A stretch of 64,000 nucleotides of DNA, taken from assembly GCA_001600175.1 (NCBI GenBank), contig BCJC01000007.1, positions 372,001 to 436,000 of the forward strand. The letters are read 5' to 3'. A program made the position numbers and the translations under genes. The notes below the pieces were generated by a model that was given only the letters and a program-made list of their open reading frames with translations, ran no database searches and had not been told where the DNA came from. This document shows, one piece after another, positions 1 to 12,856 of this stretch (position 1 is the stretch's first letter; each line of letters begins with the position of its first letter). Source of the DNA: Erythrobasidium yunnanense. Its lineage: Eukaryota > Basidiomycota > Cystobasidiomycetes > Erythrobasidiales > Erythrobasidiaceae.

Positions 1-46
1 ATGCGCACCGGCATATGACCGTCGATCTGAATCGTCCCTAGACCGG

Positions 47-1748
47 CTAAACAGAAGCCTCAGCTGCCATCCTATCCAGACCCACATTAGAAACGGCTTA
101 CGTCTTCCAGGCCTTCCCGCAGGCACCAGTATTGTTCTTGACCCGTCTTGACCCAACTTACAAGTGGAGCGAGCTTTGCAAACTGTACTTGCATTCTCGC
201 CTAATTCAAAGGTGAATTTCTTGAGTACGCTAGCTAGGAAGATGCGCATTTCCGCTAGTGCCAATGTACGTCCTTCGCACTATGCACAAGCGTAGGGCAA
301 GGTCAGATAACACCATGGTGAGAGCATAAGGTTATGGCAGACGCACCATGGAAGAACCTCCCCCGAACGCTCTGACCTCCCTCATCTTGCTTGCGTTGTT
401 CGTCATGCTGCCCAGTACATCATAGAATCGTTTCGGCTTCCATACCGCATAATCTTCTCCCCACACGCCCTCATCCAGGTGTATTGCCCTCGGTACAACG
501 ATGACATTCTCCTTCGGCAGTACCTGCGTCTCACCATTCAGGATGAACGGTTCTTGTCCGATCGAGCGGCGTATACTGAATGGACTCGTATGTAGGCGGA
601 GCGTCTCGTAGATTATGCTCGTGAGAAGAGGCATGTCGGAAGCGTCCGTCTTGGGCGATAAAGTGAAGGAATCGACTTCTTGGAGCACCTCGGCTCGCAG
701 GGAATCGTCCGCTTGAATGAGGTATATTAGGGACCAGCACGTAGCGTATGGATTATTAGCTAAGAGTGCCCAGAAATCGCCTTTTACGTGTTCTGACGTC
801 TCAGAGCATGCCAATTTGATAGGGAATAGTCTACATACCTAGCATAGCGCTCCCGACGTCATATTGGGTCCAGTGAGGGTTGCCCTGAGGATCGGAGTGG
901 GAGATAGACTCATCGGCCATATCTTTGACTACGTCTCCTTCTTCCAGTCCTACACATCCAGTCTCTATCGCCCATTTGCCAAACAGGTTGTTCAGATAAT
1001 CCCTCGCCAGGACGCCTGATTTTGTAGCTGGAAGATAGTAGGTCAAGAATGGAGGGATGAGATCGGAAGCCAAGAGAGGGAAGATATTATCGAATGCCAG
1101 GAAGTTCTTCTTGAAAACACTGCTCGGCGCCGGGCATTGGTAGCCGAACAGAGCCACGCGAGAGGCTTCAAACATGATATCGAAAGCCCACTGTACGAGA
1201 TCGACAGTGCAGGCTTCCCCAGCCATAGTCGCAGCTACTTGATCGAGTTGCTTGTCTATCTCTTCGATAAATCTGCCTATCGCCGGCTCGAGGTGTGTTT
1301 TGCTCGTCAGGCTCTTTGTATGTATCGGGAATACCCTCTTTTCAAGTCTTGCCTCTTTATCATAGAGTACCTGCTTGCTCGTCCCAAATACCGTCCCACT
1401 CATCTCTATTCTGATAGGTATGAACGATAGTTGCTTGCTGTATGATCCATCGTAGATCTTTTTAAGCAGCTGATGCTCGAGAACGAAATGCTTGCTGAGG
1501 GGAAAGGGGATATACACGACTGTGCCGTATCTCTTGCGAAGATATAGGATGAAACGCGTCTCGTCTGCACCTAGGCAGTAGGCGGCATGGAATCCGCTGA
1601 TCCAGCTTGGACACAGAGGATGTAGAGAATAGGTAGGCCGGGATGGAGAAGAAGTGAGCTTGCGGACGATGTAGAGGACGGAGAAGAGTAGGCATCCAAG
1701 TGCTAACGTCGTAGATGGACTGCCTGAGACCAGGCTCGAGTAATCCAT
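47..1748 (-). CDS. Cytochrome P450 monooxygenase (CYP7/CYP8-like fold)
   Basis: Heme-thiolate monooxygenase, probably anchored in the ER. The start at 1748 opens with a hydrophobic N-terminal anchor (residues ~13-30). The main exon runs to about 836 and a second exon holds the ExxR motif of helix K (ETLRLH) and a PKRF segment. The third exon, after an intron starting at about 340, supplies the heme-binding cysteine: FGGGSSM is followed by CEGRTLA. A last small intron (donor GTAAGC near 105) would give a stop at 47-49; this tail is the least certain part. Total is about 530 residues, normal for a fungal P450. The weak helix-I region (FWALLANNPYATCWS) resembles the CYP7/CYP8 type (sterol hydroxylase or prostacyclin-synthase-like) more than typical fungal P450s, which is an inference. 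Substrate is unknown and no biosynthetic cluster is visible beside it. Confidence 0.85.
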
Positions 1749-2684
1749 GCTGGCGGTCGAGAGCGGGCCTTGCTATGCTTTATGCAGGTCAACTGAGGGT
1801 CGGGCGCAGATGCGCGAAGCAGATGCAGTTGATGCGAAGGAAAGGAAAGAGCGAAGCTGCGAACGTCGAGGCCGTCCCCGAATATTGTAACGCTTGTCCT
1901 GATATTTGGGCGAGGCTGAAGCTCGTTGAGCTTAGAAGCGGAGCATCGTAAGGGAAGCAAAGGGAGTGGTTAGAGCTTCGGAAGCTCGGTAGATGACTAG
2001 TCTATCTGTGTATTTCTGAGCAGAAAGTTTGGAAGCAAGGCCATTTGCGACTTTCCGACTTTCGTGGACCGTTTGGATTGCGCTCGCGCTCTTACACATC
2101 AAGAACATTACACGCTGAAGGTATACAACTGGTGATTCCTGCCACTTCACGCTGGGCCTTGCCCTGACCTGTCACTTCCATGTCTCAGATCTCAGACATG
2201 CGCATCAACAGCATCCTCATCATCGGAGCAGCTGTCTTCAACTTGACAGCCAGACAAGCTATATCCACAGCCATTGCAAACAGCAACAGAGCGACAGAAC
2301 TGGCGTACAAAGTGCTCGTCGTCCTCGCCAATCTGCTCGCGGCGTCAGCGACGGTCGTGGAGTACGAGATGCTGTAGCCTTGGCCGTTCAGAGCATGTGG
2401 GGAGGGTGGAAAGGAGGTATATATCAGCTATGTAGAGTAGAGACGGAGGCAGGAAGCGCTGAAGCGAGAGCTTCGGACATGGGGGAAACCTGCCAGATCA
2501 GATTGGAGGCTCTGGACAAGTAGGTTAGCTTAGTATGAGCATGTTAGAAGTAGAGATGTAGATTCCTCGGAAGAGCTGGGATTAAATTGTGTTTTTCTTG
2601 TATCAGATATGCAACCAGTCGGCATTCTGTTGACCTCGCAGCTTTCCCTTTGATACATCAAACCCCAATCTTATTCCTTTTAAC
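1749..2684. other. Gene-poor stretch between P450 and HCR1, with one small hydrophobic ORF
   Basis: No long conserved reading frame is visible. The only ATG-initiated ORF of interest is 2180-2377 (+), 65 codons, which encodes a hydrophobic peptide (stretches INSILIIGAAVF and VLVVLANLLAASATVV). It could be a small membrane protein or chance. The rest probably contains the P450 promoter and the HCR1 promoter. Confidence 0.4.
2180..2377 (+). CDS. Possible small hydrophobic protein, unrecognised
   Basis: A 65-codon ATG-started ORF with two hydrophobic stretches (about residues 11-20 and 44-57). I recognise no family. It lies alone between the P450 promoter and HCR1, with no obvious flanking exons. 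Length and isolation make a chance ORF quite possible. Confidence 0.2.
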   Translation: MSQISDMRINSILIIGAAVFNLTARQAISTAIANSNRATELAYKVLVVLANLLAASATVVEYEML

Positions 2685-3703
2685 ATGTCTTCTGGTGACG
2701 ATTGGGATGCCTCAGACAACGAAGCTGCTCCTACCGTAGCTGCGCCTATCGTCAAACCTGCAGCAGTCGTGAGAAAGGGCAAATTTGCAGACGAAGATGT
2801 CGAAGAGGACGCAAACGTCAAGGTTGGCCGTGACATCAAGATACCCTATACTATGCAAGAAACGGGACTAATAGTATCGCCTTTCCCCAGGAATCATGGG
2901 AGGACAGCGACGAGGAGGCCGCGCCCAAACCTTCAGCACCTACCGGACCAGCACCACCTGTTCGTCAAAAGGGTATCACCAAGAACAAGATAGCAGAGAA
3001 AGAAGCAGCCGAAGCAGCGCGTTTGGCAGAACTAGCCGAGAAAGCCTCTGAAGATCCTTTAGAGAAGAAACGCCGTGAGATGAGATTGCAGATGCAGGGT
3101 GATTTGGAGAGCGCAAGATCACTGTTTGGAGAAGCTTCTATATCGAATGGTGCTGGCGGGAAAGCGAATGGCCTCGCTGCTTTGCTGGACGACGGCAGTA
3201 ATCCATTAGCAGCCCACGCTGGCGCGAAGACGAAAAACGACTTCGATGCTTTCTCAGAAGCGCTAGCGAAAGAAATCATTGAAGCACACGGCTCTAAACC
3301 TCTATATGCCCACTTCGCAGAAAGCTTGATCAGAGCACTCGCAGTGCCGCTCAAAGATCTGGATGTGAAGAAGTGCGCATCCACATTGACGGCGCTGGGG
3401 AATGAGAAACAGGCTGCTGCGAAAGCGGGGACGGGAAAGAAGGGCGGGAAAGGAAAGGGAAAACCACAGTTGGGAACGGTCTCGGGCGCTGGAGGTGGTG
3501 CAAAGACAGCTGTTACGGGCAGAGGGTGAGTACACTGATCAACAGATATAAGTAGGATCGCAAGCTGATGTCAAGGTCTCGTTGCAGGTACTCTGCGGAT
3601 CTGGATGTGCACGATCAAGCCATGGACGACGATTTGGACGATTTCGTACGCTGATCCTCCTTCTCTGAAGCCCATTTATACTAATACAACGCTACAGATG
3701 TGA
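2685..3703 (+). CDS. HCR1: Translation initiation factor eIF3 subunit j (Hcr1)
   Basis: Loosely bound subunit of eIF3 that acts in 40S mRNA-channel occupancy, start-codon selection and ribosome recycling (family knowledge). Exon 1 encodes an acidic N-terminus starting MSSGDDWDASDNEA. An intron (donor GTTGGC at about 2822, acceptor CCCCAG near 2890) restores the typical VKESWEDSDEE motif. A long central exon carries a charged helical segment (KKRREMRLQMQGDLESA). Two more introns (donors at about 3528 and 3647) give the C-terminal end DDDLDDFM, which is the conserved end of eIF3j; the last coding exon contributes only the ATG codon before the TGA. About 280 residues, as expected for the family. 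The lysine/glycine-rich insert near residues 240-255 is unremarkable. High confidence in identity; the first donor site is a weak consensus. Confidence 0.9.
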
Positions 3704-3986
3704 ACAAGCAGCCGTCATTGCTGCTTGTTCGTCCTCTGCACTCGCTGCGTCCTATTTTCGACTTTGATTCCCAGATTTCCACATTGTCGTTTTGTTCCGG
3801 TTGTTTTCGCACGCATATATTCTAGATGGGAGGATGTAGACTTATGGTTGGGTAATGCAGAAGAAGAATCGTAATACTTGCCAAGGTGTTCCGGCTGTAC
3901 CTTTGCCTTCAGTTCCTGTCAACATACACGATGAAGTCACTTCGGCGGCACTAGCTATCTAGAATACTGCCCTACCACGCGATATC

Positions 3987-5400
3987 ATGGACGGCCATCA
4001 TTCAGGCTCGACGACTTTGCGGCCTACTCCTTCGCGGCGTAAGAGCAGCAACATTCTAGCATCTTTAGGGCGTCAAGGGACATTGAGCGACAAGAACATC
4101 AAAGATGGTCGCAGCAACAGCGTCGTATCTACTTCGAATAATGGCCCACTTTCTGCGATCCCATTGAGCGCAGCTTCGACGGGCCGGGAGTCCGTCTACG
4201 TCCCTTCATCAGCCAGCGGATCCAGCTATGCAGCTTCCACATCTACATCTTCTTCATCTTCTTATCTCCTAAACGACAGCAATTCACATCCGCCGCCTAT
4301 TCCTACGCCCTCAGCGCCCACAGCTCAGAACACACCGTCCTCAAGCTCGTCTTTCGGCGTAGCATTGGACAATCTACGCTATTTACTGCAGAAGAGATCA
4401 TCGACGTTCGGATATCTGAAGAGAGCGCACGAGGGGAAAGTACATTGGTTCAATACTATCTTGCTCCAGAGAGAGGAACTGGACGCTGTTTTCGAGAACC
4501 AGAAGATGGCCAAGAGGTGCGCTCACGACTTTCATCCTGTAAAGAGCCCGTCTGACGATTGTCTCAATCAGGACTGCCCGCTTTGCGGTACTTGGAATGT
4601 CGCTCTCTGTCCTGCTAGAGATATCAGCAGCCCACGATTTTCTACGCGGCTTGCTAAGTCTTTTACAAGAATACGATACGATAGACGATGAGAACTTGAA
4701 AGCGAAGACAGTGAGCCATTCTTGCTTCTTCTTCATCAGCTGAGAACCCCGCTAAATACCGAGTATATCGCAGAAAAACCTCTTCAAGCCAGGCAAAGCA
4801 AAGAGACCTTCGGGGACTGGAGATTATCCTCTGAGCGTACAAGAATCCGGCGACCTTTCGTATTTCTTTTCTCCCAACATTGTGCGCCTGCCCTTTCTTC
4901 TTACTATATCTCTCCTTGACTGATGCGCTCCTCGTATAGCCATTCGACCTCGACTATTTCCAAGTCCTATGCACGCTCTGCGACATCCTCTCAGAAGTCT
5001 ATCTCAAGATCCTATCTTTTCTCGGGCCATCACCTTCTTCACTTGCAGCTTCTTCTCCCAACCCTGCTTTTCCAGGGTTCCCACAGCCTGCAACAGCTAG
5101 TAGTAGTTCATTCTCCAGCTTTCAGACTGGGCCGGGTGGGAATACATTCGCGGGAGTAGATAGAAGATCAGCAGGCTTGAGCCCTATGCTCGTGGAAGTC
5201 GTACTGAAGATAGATGGGAAGCTTAAGGTATGTGTTTCGACTGAGTGAGACTAGAGTTGGCTGATAGATGGGCCATGCAGAAAATTATCTTTCAAGTCAC
5301 GAAAGAACTGGATGCAGTTGCGCGGAATGCAATAAAGGACGAATTGGCATTTATAGGTGACAGTCTGAGCGGTCTTGCTACAGGGGATGGAGCATTTTAG
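3987..5400 (+). CDS. Conserved fungal protein, helical, function unknown (possibly Cub1/YPL260W-like)
   Basis: A spliced gene of about 410 residues in at least five exons. After a Ser/Pro-rich disordered N-terminus (residues 1-125) comes a conserved-looking core: LRYLLQKRSSTFGYLKRAHE, then HWFNTILLQREELDAVFEN. Introns with donors at about 4517, 4711, 4881 and 5227 splice in GMSLSVLLEIS, a segment on LLQEYDTIDDEN, then PFDLDYFQVLCTLCDILSEV, and a last exon ending in GLATGDGAF plus TAG at 5398-5400. Frames join cleanly at every junction, so the gene is real. I recall a similar core in a yeast protein family around YPL260W (Cub1), but cannot verify this without a search. It overlaps nothing and is followed about 185 bp later by GPI1 on the same strand. 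Confidence 0.7.
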
Positions 5401-5584
5401 GGAAGGTGCCGTAGATGCTATCGAGGAAGAGGAAGAGAATTGTCGTTGTATTTCTACTTATCTTAGCCAAGCGACTCTGATTCTGCCCAGGTCGCAAGGA
5501 TGTTCTCGCATCGCATCGCACCTACGAAGACACACGATAGACCTCCTCCGCAGCGGTGACTGCCTGCGGCTTCTGCTTGCCTCA

Positions 5585-7999
5585 ATGCACGACATGCACG
5601 AATACAGCGAAGGCATCAAGACCGTCTTCTGGCCTCGCAAGCTGCGCCCTTCTGCTGGCTACCTCTATGGCTTCTCTAATGCTCAAGACACATACTGCAT
5701 AGCTGGTATGCTGCCCTGCGAAACGGTAGCTCTAGCATCAAGATACCGAGATCAGGTCACGCTTGACGCCATGCTTCATAGATAGAACTGGCGCAGCAGA
5801 TCTTGCAAGAGAGAGAGACGCGTCTGAGAAGCATCACTGCCGTATGCGGCCCTCTTAAAGTGCTTGGAATATGCCAAGATGCGACTTCAACGAAGCCGAT
5901 ACACCGCGGGCTGCATATTTCATGGAGAGGGCTTGCGCCAGTCATACACAAGTAAGAGACACGCTATGCAGTATGCGACGCGCCTCTGATACATGCTGGC
6001 ATAGTTCCGTTATAATCATGTATGACCCGCCTGATCCTCGCCAGTTACGCTTTCTCTCAGCTCGTCCTCTTCAAATGGCTATCACGACCTATTCACCGTC
6101 TATTACTCAGCTAGATGAGCTTCAAGAGCAAACGGCGGCTCTAACTGAGAAAGTCCAGGCGAGCTTGGACGTGGACCCGGGTCGGCCAGTCGTATCGTGT
6201 ATGGATTTGGGTGCAGTCATTCATCAGGTACGCTGATACTCGCATCTGGCTGGTTGGGCGAGGTTGCTAAACCGAGAGGTAGATCAATAGCGTGCATGAG
6301 GTCAGGAATATCATCGAGGGCAACACAGCCGAAAAGAAAGTCAAGACTCAGCAACGCAGATCGAGTTCTTCAAGCGCACTTCGAAAGCCCTTCCGCGTGC
6401 TTGAGATGCTCCTTCTCGCTTTCCTAGCTTTGCTTAATTATCGAGCATTCGGGAACAACGCTTTAAAGGATGTCTCGCTCGCCGGTACGCTCCTGGACAC
6501 ATACGTAAAAAGCGAGCGTCAATAACTCTGTGAAACAGCGCATCAGCTAGATGTCCGGCTCCGGCAAGCTTTATCAGCTCCTTCACATTTTCGAGCAAGC
6601 TACAAGCGCGAACGCGCTGCGCCTGGCATCAGTCGCGCGCACTACATTGGGTGAGCTACCACTCTATGTATAATATGTGGATAAGTCTGACGCCTTGGCC
6701 AGGTTCTACGGCACGCTGTGGCTGGTCGCCAACGATGTGATAATCGGCTCAGCCGTCATGGCCTTCCTGTGCGAGAATGCCGACTATCTGTCGCTACAGA
6801 TTAGCATACTGCTGAAGGTAAGCCTTGCAGCTTTACTTACATCTACAGGAACAAAGCTGAACGTCCGCTCAGGACAATTCCGTCAAAGGCCTACAAGATA
6901 CGCTTCTTTGGCTTAACAACTGGCCCGGCGGCTTGAAGCTCAACTATGAGCTAGGGAAATTCTTCTGCGATGCCTTTTTATGGATCACAACTTTATGGGA
7001 AGAAGGTGCGCTACCGCACGGGCACGAATCTCGCATCACAAAGCTGATAATCTTTTTACAGTGGTTTTGGACAAGGTCATCATACGATATTCACCCTCTA
7101 TCATCTATGCAGTCGGGCTCTCAGCGGCGCTCGGCACAACAATGTCTCTTTCTCTGGCATCAGACCTGCTGGCTGTAGCTACGCTGCATCTGTATGCATT
7201 TTACTTCATGGCCACTGCGATATTTAGTTTCCATACTCGTGCTATGGGCTCGCTGTACAATATCTTCAGAGGTCAGTCCAGGTTCACATTGTAGCATGCA
7301 ACTGCTTATCCAGTATGTTTACCCTACAGGAAAGAAAAAGAATGTGCTTAGAGATCGAGTCGAGCCAAGTGATTACAGCCTGGATCAGCTGCTTGTCGGC
7401 TCTCTTCTGTTCACACTGGCAGTCTTCCTGTTTCCGACTGTTCTCGCATACTATCTAGTCTTCGCCAGCGTACGTCAAAGGGATAGAGCTTAATAAGACA
7501 CACAAGCTGAAGCACTGCGCAGAGCCGCTGCTGCATCATCTTCATACATGCTACTTTTGAGGCCGCTCTGGCTTTTCTCAATCACTTTCCTCTATTTGCA
7601 GTTATGCTCCGATTCAAGGACCCGCAAAGACTACCTGGAGGCTTACGCTTCGATGTCGATGTCAGAAGCTCGGATGCAGTGCTGGTCATGAAGGTAAAGT
7701 AAAAGCCGGGAGTGGCTGGCCCTGAATGCTGACGTGCCGAATGCTTGCAGAACAACCCTATCCCCTTGTCTGCCATTTTCTATCAATACTGGGCGCTGTG
7801 GACTACCTTCTCCCAGCATTACTCTCCGATATACCTGCTCAGGAAACTGCTGTCCGGTGAGCCTATATCAGCAGGGTTCACAGAATTGCGCTAAGCATTG
7901 CATTCTTTGCTACATTGTGTTGTTCTAGGTCGCTACATTGAGGCTATACCTCGGTCTAGACTGACTTTTACAGAGCGGAATACAACATCATCCCGATAA
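5585..7999 (+). CDS. GPI1: GPI-GlcNAc transferase subunit Gpi1 (PIG-Q)
   Basis: Membrane subunit of the complex that transfers GlcNAc to phosphatidylinositol, the first step of GPI-anchor synthesis at the ER. The likely start (5585) leads into IKTVFWPRKLRPSAGYLYGF, which resembles the N-terminus of fungal Gpi1. Many short exons follow: a coiled region, a first membrane segment (FRVLEMLLLAFLALLNY), then LWLNNWPGGLKLNYELGKFF, the signature of the family. Next comes a run of membrane helices around YSPSIIYAVGLSAALGTTMS and LLVGSLLFTLAVFLFPTVLA. The last intron (donor GTGAGC at about 7857) joins to GRYIEAIPRSR and stop at 7997-7999. About 600 residues, normal size. An upstream in-frame start at 5375 would overlap the preceding gene, so the internal one is preferred. 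PBN1 of the same pathway lies 6 kb away. Confidence 0.85.
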
Positions 8000-8185
8000 C
8001 CTTCATCAACTACTGCAGAAAGCCCTTACTACCCTTTGTAATGTGTACGTCGAGAAGCTCGAATCGAAGTTATATTTTGTTATTGTCTTGATCACCGGCG
8101 ATTACCATGGTTTGTAATCGAAACGCTCCGGGCAATCACTGCAATGCCATCAGTCATTCGCTGGTCAATACATTGCAAAAGCGAC

Positions 8186-11100
8186 TTACTCTGCCGCCTC
8201 ATCTACTGCTGCCATTTTCTCCTTCTTTCGTGCTTCTTGCATTGCTTTTCCTTCGGCATTGAGTCGCTCGACTTGCTGCGTTTCGGGGAAGGCGAATTCC
8301 CTAGAGGATGCACCTCGAGTCAGCATCACGTTACAAACTCACTCTGGCAAGGGAGAGGCCTACCAGAACCCGGGAGGAGTTGTAGGAGGAGCTAGCAGCT
8401 CTCGATGTCGGGAATTCTTCTGTGCCATCTCGATTGCTGCAGCGCGCCTTTGCTCGAGTGGAAGATGTCTCGTAGACGCTTCATAGTACTGCAGGAAACG
8501 AGTGCGTGTCAGCCGCCCCATTTTTGATCCAGAGCTGCAAAGAGCTCACTCCGTTACAGCAATCACAGTCAAAGCCGTGCATCTGCTTTCTTGCTTCTTT
8601 GTTTCGAACGACCTCCTTGTATGGTACTTGTCCATTGCTCTCAGGAGCTTCATCAGATCTACCCAAAGCATGTGGGCATTATGTTACTAGGAAGCGAGGG
8701 AACAAGCCAAGGCTCACTTTGGCATCTGTTTCTGATAAGCACCATTTCCTTTGTACTTTAGTGGATTCTCGCGAAGCTCCTCCCTTCTCTTTCGATGTAT
8801 TTCCCGCATGTATCGTTCGCCCTTGTGTTCTTCGCTCGATTCTTCGGCTTGTTCTTCTTCCTCTTCCCTCTTGAGTACTTGCTTTGGTGAATCTGTCGAG
8901 TCTTTCGACCTTCTTGGCTTCTTACCGGATCCGCCCTCCCCGGCTGCTGTCTCTGCACTTCTCTTTCTAGACGTCGCTGATGAATCAGAGCCATTCCTGC
9001 CGATAGCAGCCCTTCTATCATTCTCCATCTTTACTTTAAGCAGTCGATTCTGCTCCTCCTTGTCTATAAGCTTCTGCATATTGATGGGACGAGGTTTACG
9101 AGATTTCGATGAAGACTCGGCTAGGGGAGTCGATTCTCGATCTCTTCGGCTCAGTGCAGAAGGAGTGTTGAGGTTCCTCATGATTGCCATCCCGACTGTG
9201 CTGAGATCAGCTTCGACTTCCTCAGGCAAATCAGACGCTCGAGGACGCTTCTTCTTCGGACCTTTAGCTGCAGATGAAGACCCTCTCGGGCTCTCTTCAC
9301 GATCGCTCAAATTTGCAGCAGCTACCGAACGCTTGTTCCCGGACTGTGGTTCAGGCTTTCTTGACGAGCTGGAAACCTTCTTGCTAGGTTTGTTGTCGGA
9401 CTTTGTAGCTGATTCAGGTCTGATGGCTTCCTTTTGCTGCATAATAGAGAGCGCCGCTTCACGCTGTAGATCGCTGTCCTTTACTTTAGGTGTCGTGATC
9501 TCCGCTTTGGCTCCCTTCAATTCAGCTATTCTCCTAGGTTGAGCAGATCCGCCGATTTCGGGGCCTAAAACCTTTGAAACGAGAGCCGAGTTCTTGCGTG
9601 CTACGACAGCAGGTGTTCCCAGAAGCGAATGCGAGACACCCGAGATTCTCTTGACAGATGTTGGTGGGTGTACATCCTTCGCAGTCGAGGAAGAAAGAGC
9701 TTCTAACCATGCTGCGGAACCTGCTGGTACTTCGACTTGAGGTGCAGAAGGAGTTGTGTGCGTCGAGGCACTTGTAACATTTCCAACTGAGCTAGCTTCA
9801 CGTAAAGCAGCAATCAAGTCTTTCTCTACCATTGCACTAAAGTTGTTGGAAGGTGATCCTTTCGGGCGAGGCTCGAGATCCAGAATCTTCGACTTGCCAT
9901 AGATATTCGCCTTCGCTACGATCGGCTCTTCCTCTCGCCCAGGAACACGACGGCGTGGAGGAGGTGATGAAAGATTGAAAGTGACGTTCTTCTTCTGGCT
10001 TTGAGATGGCTGAGACTGTGAAGGAGAACTAGATTGAGTAGATGGGTTGCTCTTGTTCTTCAGAATAGAAGAAGGAGGCTGAGGGATCATCGGGATGTCC
10101 GGGACCTCTTCTTCCTTTTCAATAGCAGATGAAGGCGGCTTGAAAGCTTCGTCTACTCGCCAGGGAGGCGGAGGGGATGAAGTGGAACTAGGTCGGAATA
10201 GAGGTTTCGTATTCCTCTTCTGGCTTGGAGGAGGAGGATCGGAAGATACGATTGTTGCAGAAGATTTCGGGGCAGCACGAGGACCCGAAGGTGGTTTGAG
10301 CGAAGGAGCTGTCTTCTGGGTGGTCTCATCGCTTTCCTCCTCGTCTGGGTCATCCTTCTCTAGTTTCTTGTTCTCAGCTTCATCGATATCCATTTCCTCT
10401 TCTCGAGAGGTACTAGCTTGTATAGCATTGAAAGCTTGAGTCGAAAGCTGAGGAAGTGGTTGGGCACGCTTCGTGAAACCTCTCCATTCCTTTTGTATCA
10501 CTTCAGCTCCTTCACCTTCATCTTTCTGAACTTGACGTACCTCTGTCGCTCCATCAAGTGGTCTCTTTCCACCATCCTGATCTTCCTGAGAGTCAGCAGA
10601 CCCACTCCTTTCTCGTTCCCTTTCCTCATCTCGTTTCTTCTCCAGCTCTTTTCCTCTTAGAATAGACTCCGATCTTTGACTTCTGTCTTGTGATATGCTG
10701 TCTTGTAATAAGCTTAACACTGCACTTTTCGCTTTCTGCTTCTCTGCTCGGGAAGGTGATGTTGCTTGTTTTCCTTTCACTGATCGAAGAGGAGATGAAG
10801 CTGTAGTGAGGGCGGCAGAGTCGGCTTGCGTATCAGAGGCCCCGTTCTTCTCATCCCAGAATGCTTTGCTGGAAGCTCGAGCAAGGAAGGTGTTCTCGCT
10901 TGACCTAACGTTCTCAGCGAGACCCGAGATTCTCCTGAACTTCTCCCTCGAGTTCGGAGAAGTATGCATAATTTTGCTTGTAGAAGGCATATTAGCTTCT
11001 TCTTCGGTCTTCGCCTCGTATTTGGTAAGACTCTTCGCTGCTTTGGCGTTGTTGTCCTGTTGATCGATATCGAGGAACGCTTTCGAGAGTTGTTTAGCAG

Positions 11101-12647
11101 ATTGGGAGCGTTTCTTTCTGGCCTTGGAAGACTGAGGAAGCAGGGATTCTTCAATTATCGTTTGTTCAGGTGGAGGAGTGTAATACTCGGCTTCTCGAAG
11201 AGGGTAGAGATGCGGAAGACCTGAACGAAGCTGGACTTCCATTCTAGTATCTTCTCCTTCGTCCTTCTCTTCCTCCTCGTTCTGCTCATGCAGGTTCTGG
11301 CGCTCCCAATCTCCAGCTGTGAAAGCTTCTTCTTTTCCTTCGACGAAGAAATCGGGAATATCTTCCCATTCTTCCGCAGCTTGTTCATCTTCGAGCTCTT
11401 TCATCTTCTTCTTGCTTCTTCGGTCTTGAGAAGCATATCTCTCAGCTAAGGTGACGTTTTCCTCCCAATTGCCGATTTGGGAAGAATTGAAAGGTGGATA
11501 GATATCCTCGTCTTCTTCCATCTCGATATCCTCGTTATTATTCAGCGCTGAGTTGACTTCCTTCTGTATCTCATTTGCATCGGCCATTTCCTGATCTCCA
11601 TTCAGAGCTTCTTGCTTTGCAGGGCTCCTTTCTTGTTCGGCAGCCTTGCTTCGACTAGAACGAAGTTTGATGAATTTTTCCATGTGCTGCTGTGAAGAAC
11701 GCTCCGGCGTTCTTTGCTGAGATACCGCATTTGGCTGGATGCTGCTGCTCAGAGGTTTCTTCGACGTTTTCGTAGGTGTAGCCGGTAGAGATGCATTGTC
11801 GTCCTCTTGAGCGTCATTCTGATCTGCTCTCGTGAAGAGGAAGGAGGAGCGAGAAGGAGAAGGGCGTTTGGGAGGGTCTTTCTGGCTTGTTTCGCCTGTT
11901 TGGGCTGTCTTTCTGGGTGATTTAGGTACTGTTCCTTCTCTACTATCTCTTGAGGTGCCAGGTAGAGCAGCAGCTGCCGTAGCTTCTACATCCATACCAT
12001 CTCCGCTGTCCTCTGCCGAGATCGGGGCTTCTGAGCCAGCTTTGAGCGCTGCTCTCAGCTTAGTCTTGATAGTTAGATCCTCTTCGATGAGAGTAGCTAC
12101 AGCAGCCTTGAACTTCCTCCATTCTGTCTTTGCACGATCATATGTTGCTTGTTTCGACTCGGCATCTTTGACTAGCGCATCGTACTTCTTCTGCAGTCGT
12201 TTATGTGCTTTAGAAAGATCTCTCTGAGATGTGCTAGTATTGCTCTGTTTCAGAGGTGACTTCTGAGAAGATGGTCGTGCTGCTCCTGAGGATGAGGGGA
12301 CATTCGTAGACAGATTGGAAAGGGCCTTTCGAGGACTGTTTTGGTTCGTAGATATGAATTGGGATAGAGGCCCTTTAGATGCTGTCGTCTGACTCTTGTT
12401 GTTCTCGTCCAGCGCGTTTCGGAGTTGCTGGAGCAGCTGAGCCCGCTCGTTGTTCCATGCGGTTTGCAGAGCCAGCTGCTCGTTCTGAAGTGCCAGCTTC
12501 TCGTCTGTAGCATCGAAAACGCGTCAAAATCACTCTCAAATCTCGCTTGTTTTCTGATGATGATGGCCCACCCTGGTGCTGTTTATGGACTTTTCGCGCT
12601 TCTGCCACGAGCGCCTTGATGCTCTCGGGCGTCGTGGGAGCGGCCAT
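8186..12647 (-). CDS. ctp1: CtIP/Sae2/Ctp1 homologue, DNA end resection factor, very large
   Basis: Co-factor of the Mre11-Rad50-Nbs1 nuclease that starts resection of DNA double-strand breaks. Exon 1 (from 12647) starts MAAPTTPESIKALVAEARKV; splicing at a GTGGGC donor gives HQDEKLALQNEQLALQTAWN, a coiled coil that fits the N-terminal tetramerisation region of the family. One huge exon (about 12,510 to 8,732) is a low-complexity, Ser/Lys/Glu-rich linker with many SP/TP/SQ sites. The C-terminal SAE2 domain is spread over three exons: PYKEVVRNKEARKQMHGFDC plus DCC, then YYEASTRH, then SRHRELLAPPTTPPGFW, and finally EFAFPETQQVERLN. CxxC-type cysteines and the RHR motif are present. About 1,400 residues, against ~900 in human CtIP and ~300 in fission yeast Ctp1. 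It diverges from RHO4 with about 210 bp between starts. Confidence 0.9.
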
Positions 12648-12856
12648 TTCGTCTGGTTACAGCATGCGGGCAGGAAGTGGTTGGAGCGAAGGAAAGAAGC
12701 AGATCAAGTTGCGGATCTAAGAGATGAATCCTCTGTTTAGAGAAACACGTGACTTCGATCACCTCAGCATCTTCGAGGTAACTCAGAATTGAGTCTCTCT
12801 TCCCCTCGACAGCAGAGAGTCTTCGACTGCATTGCCGCTTCCAGTCGCTTCTCACG

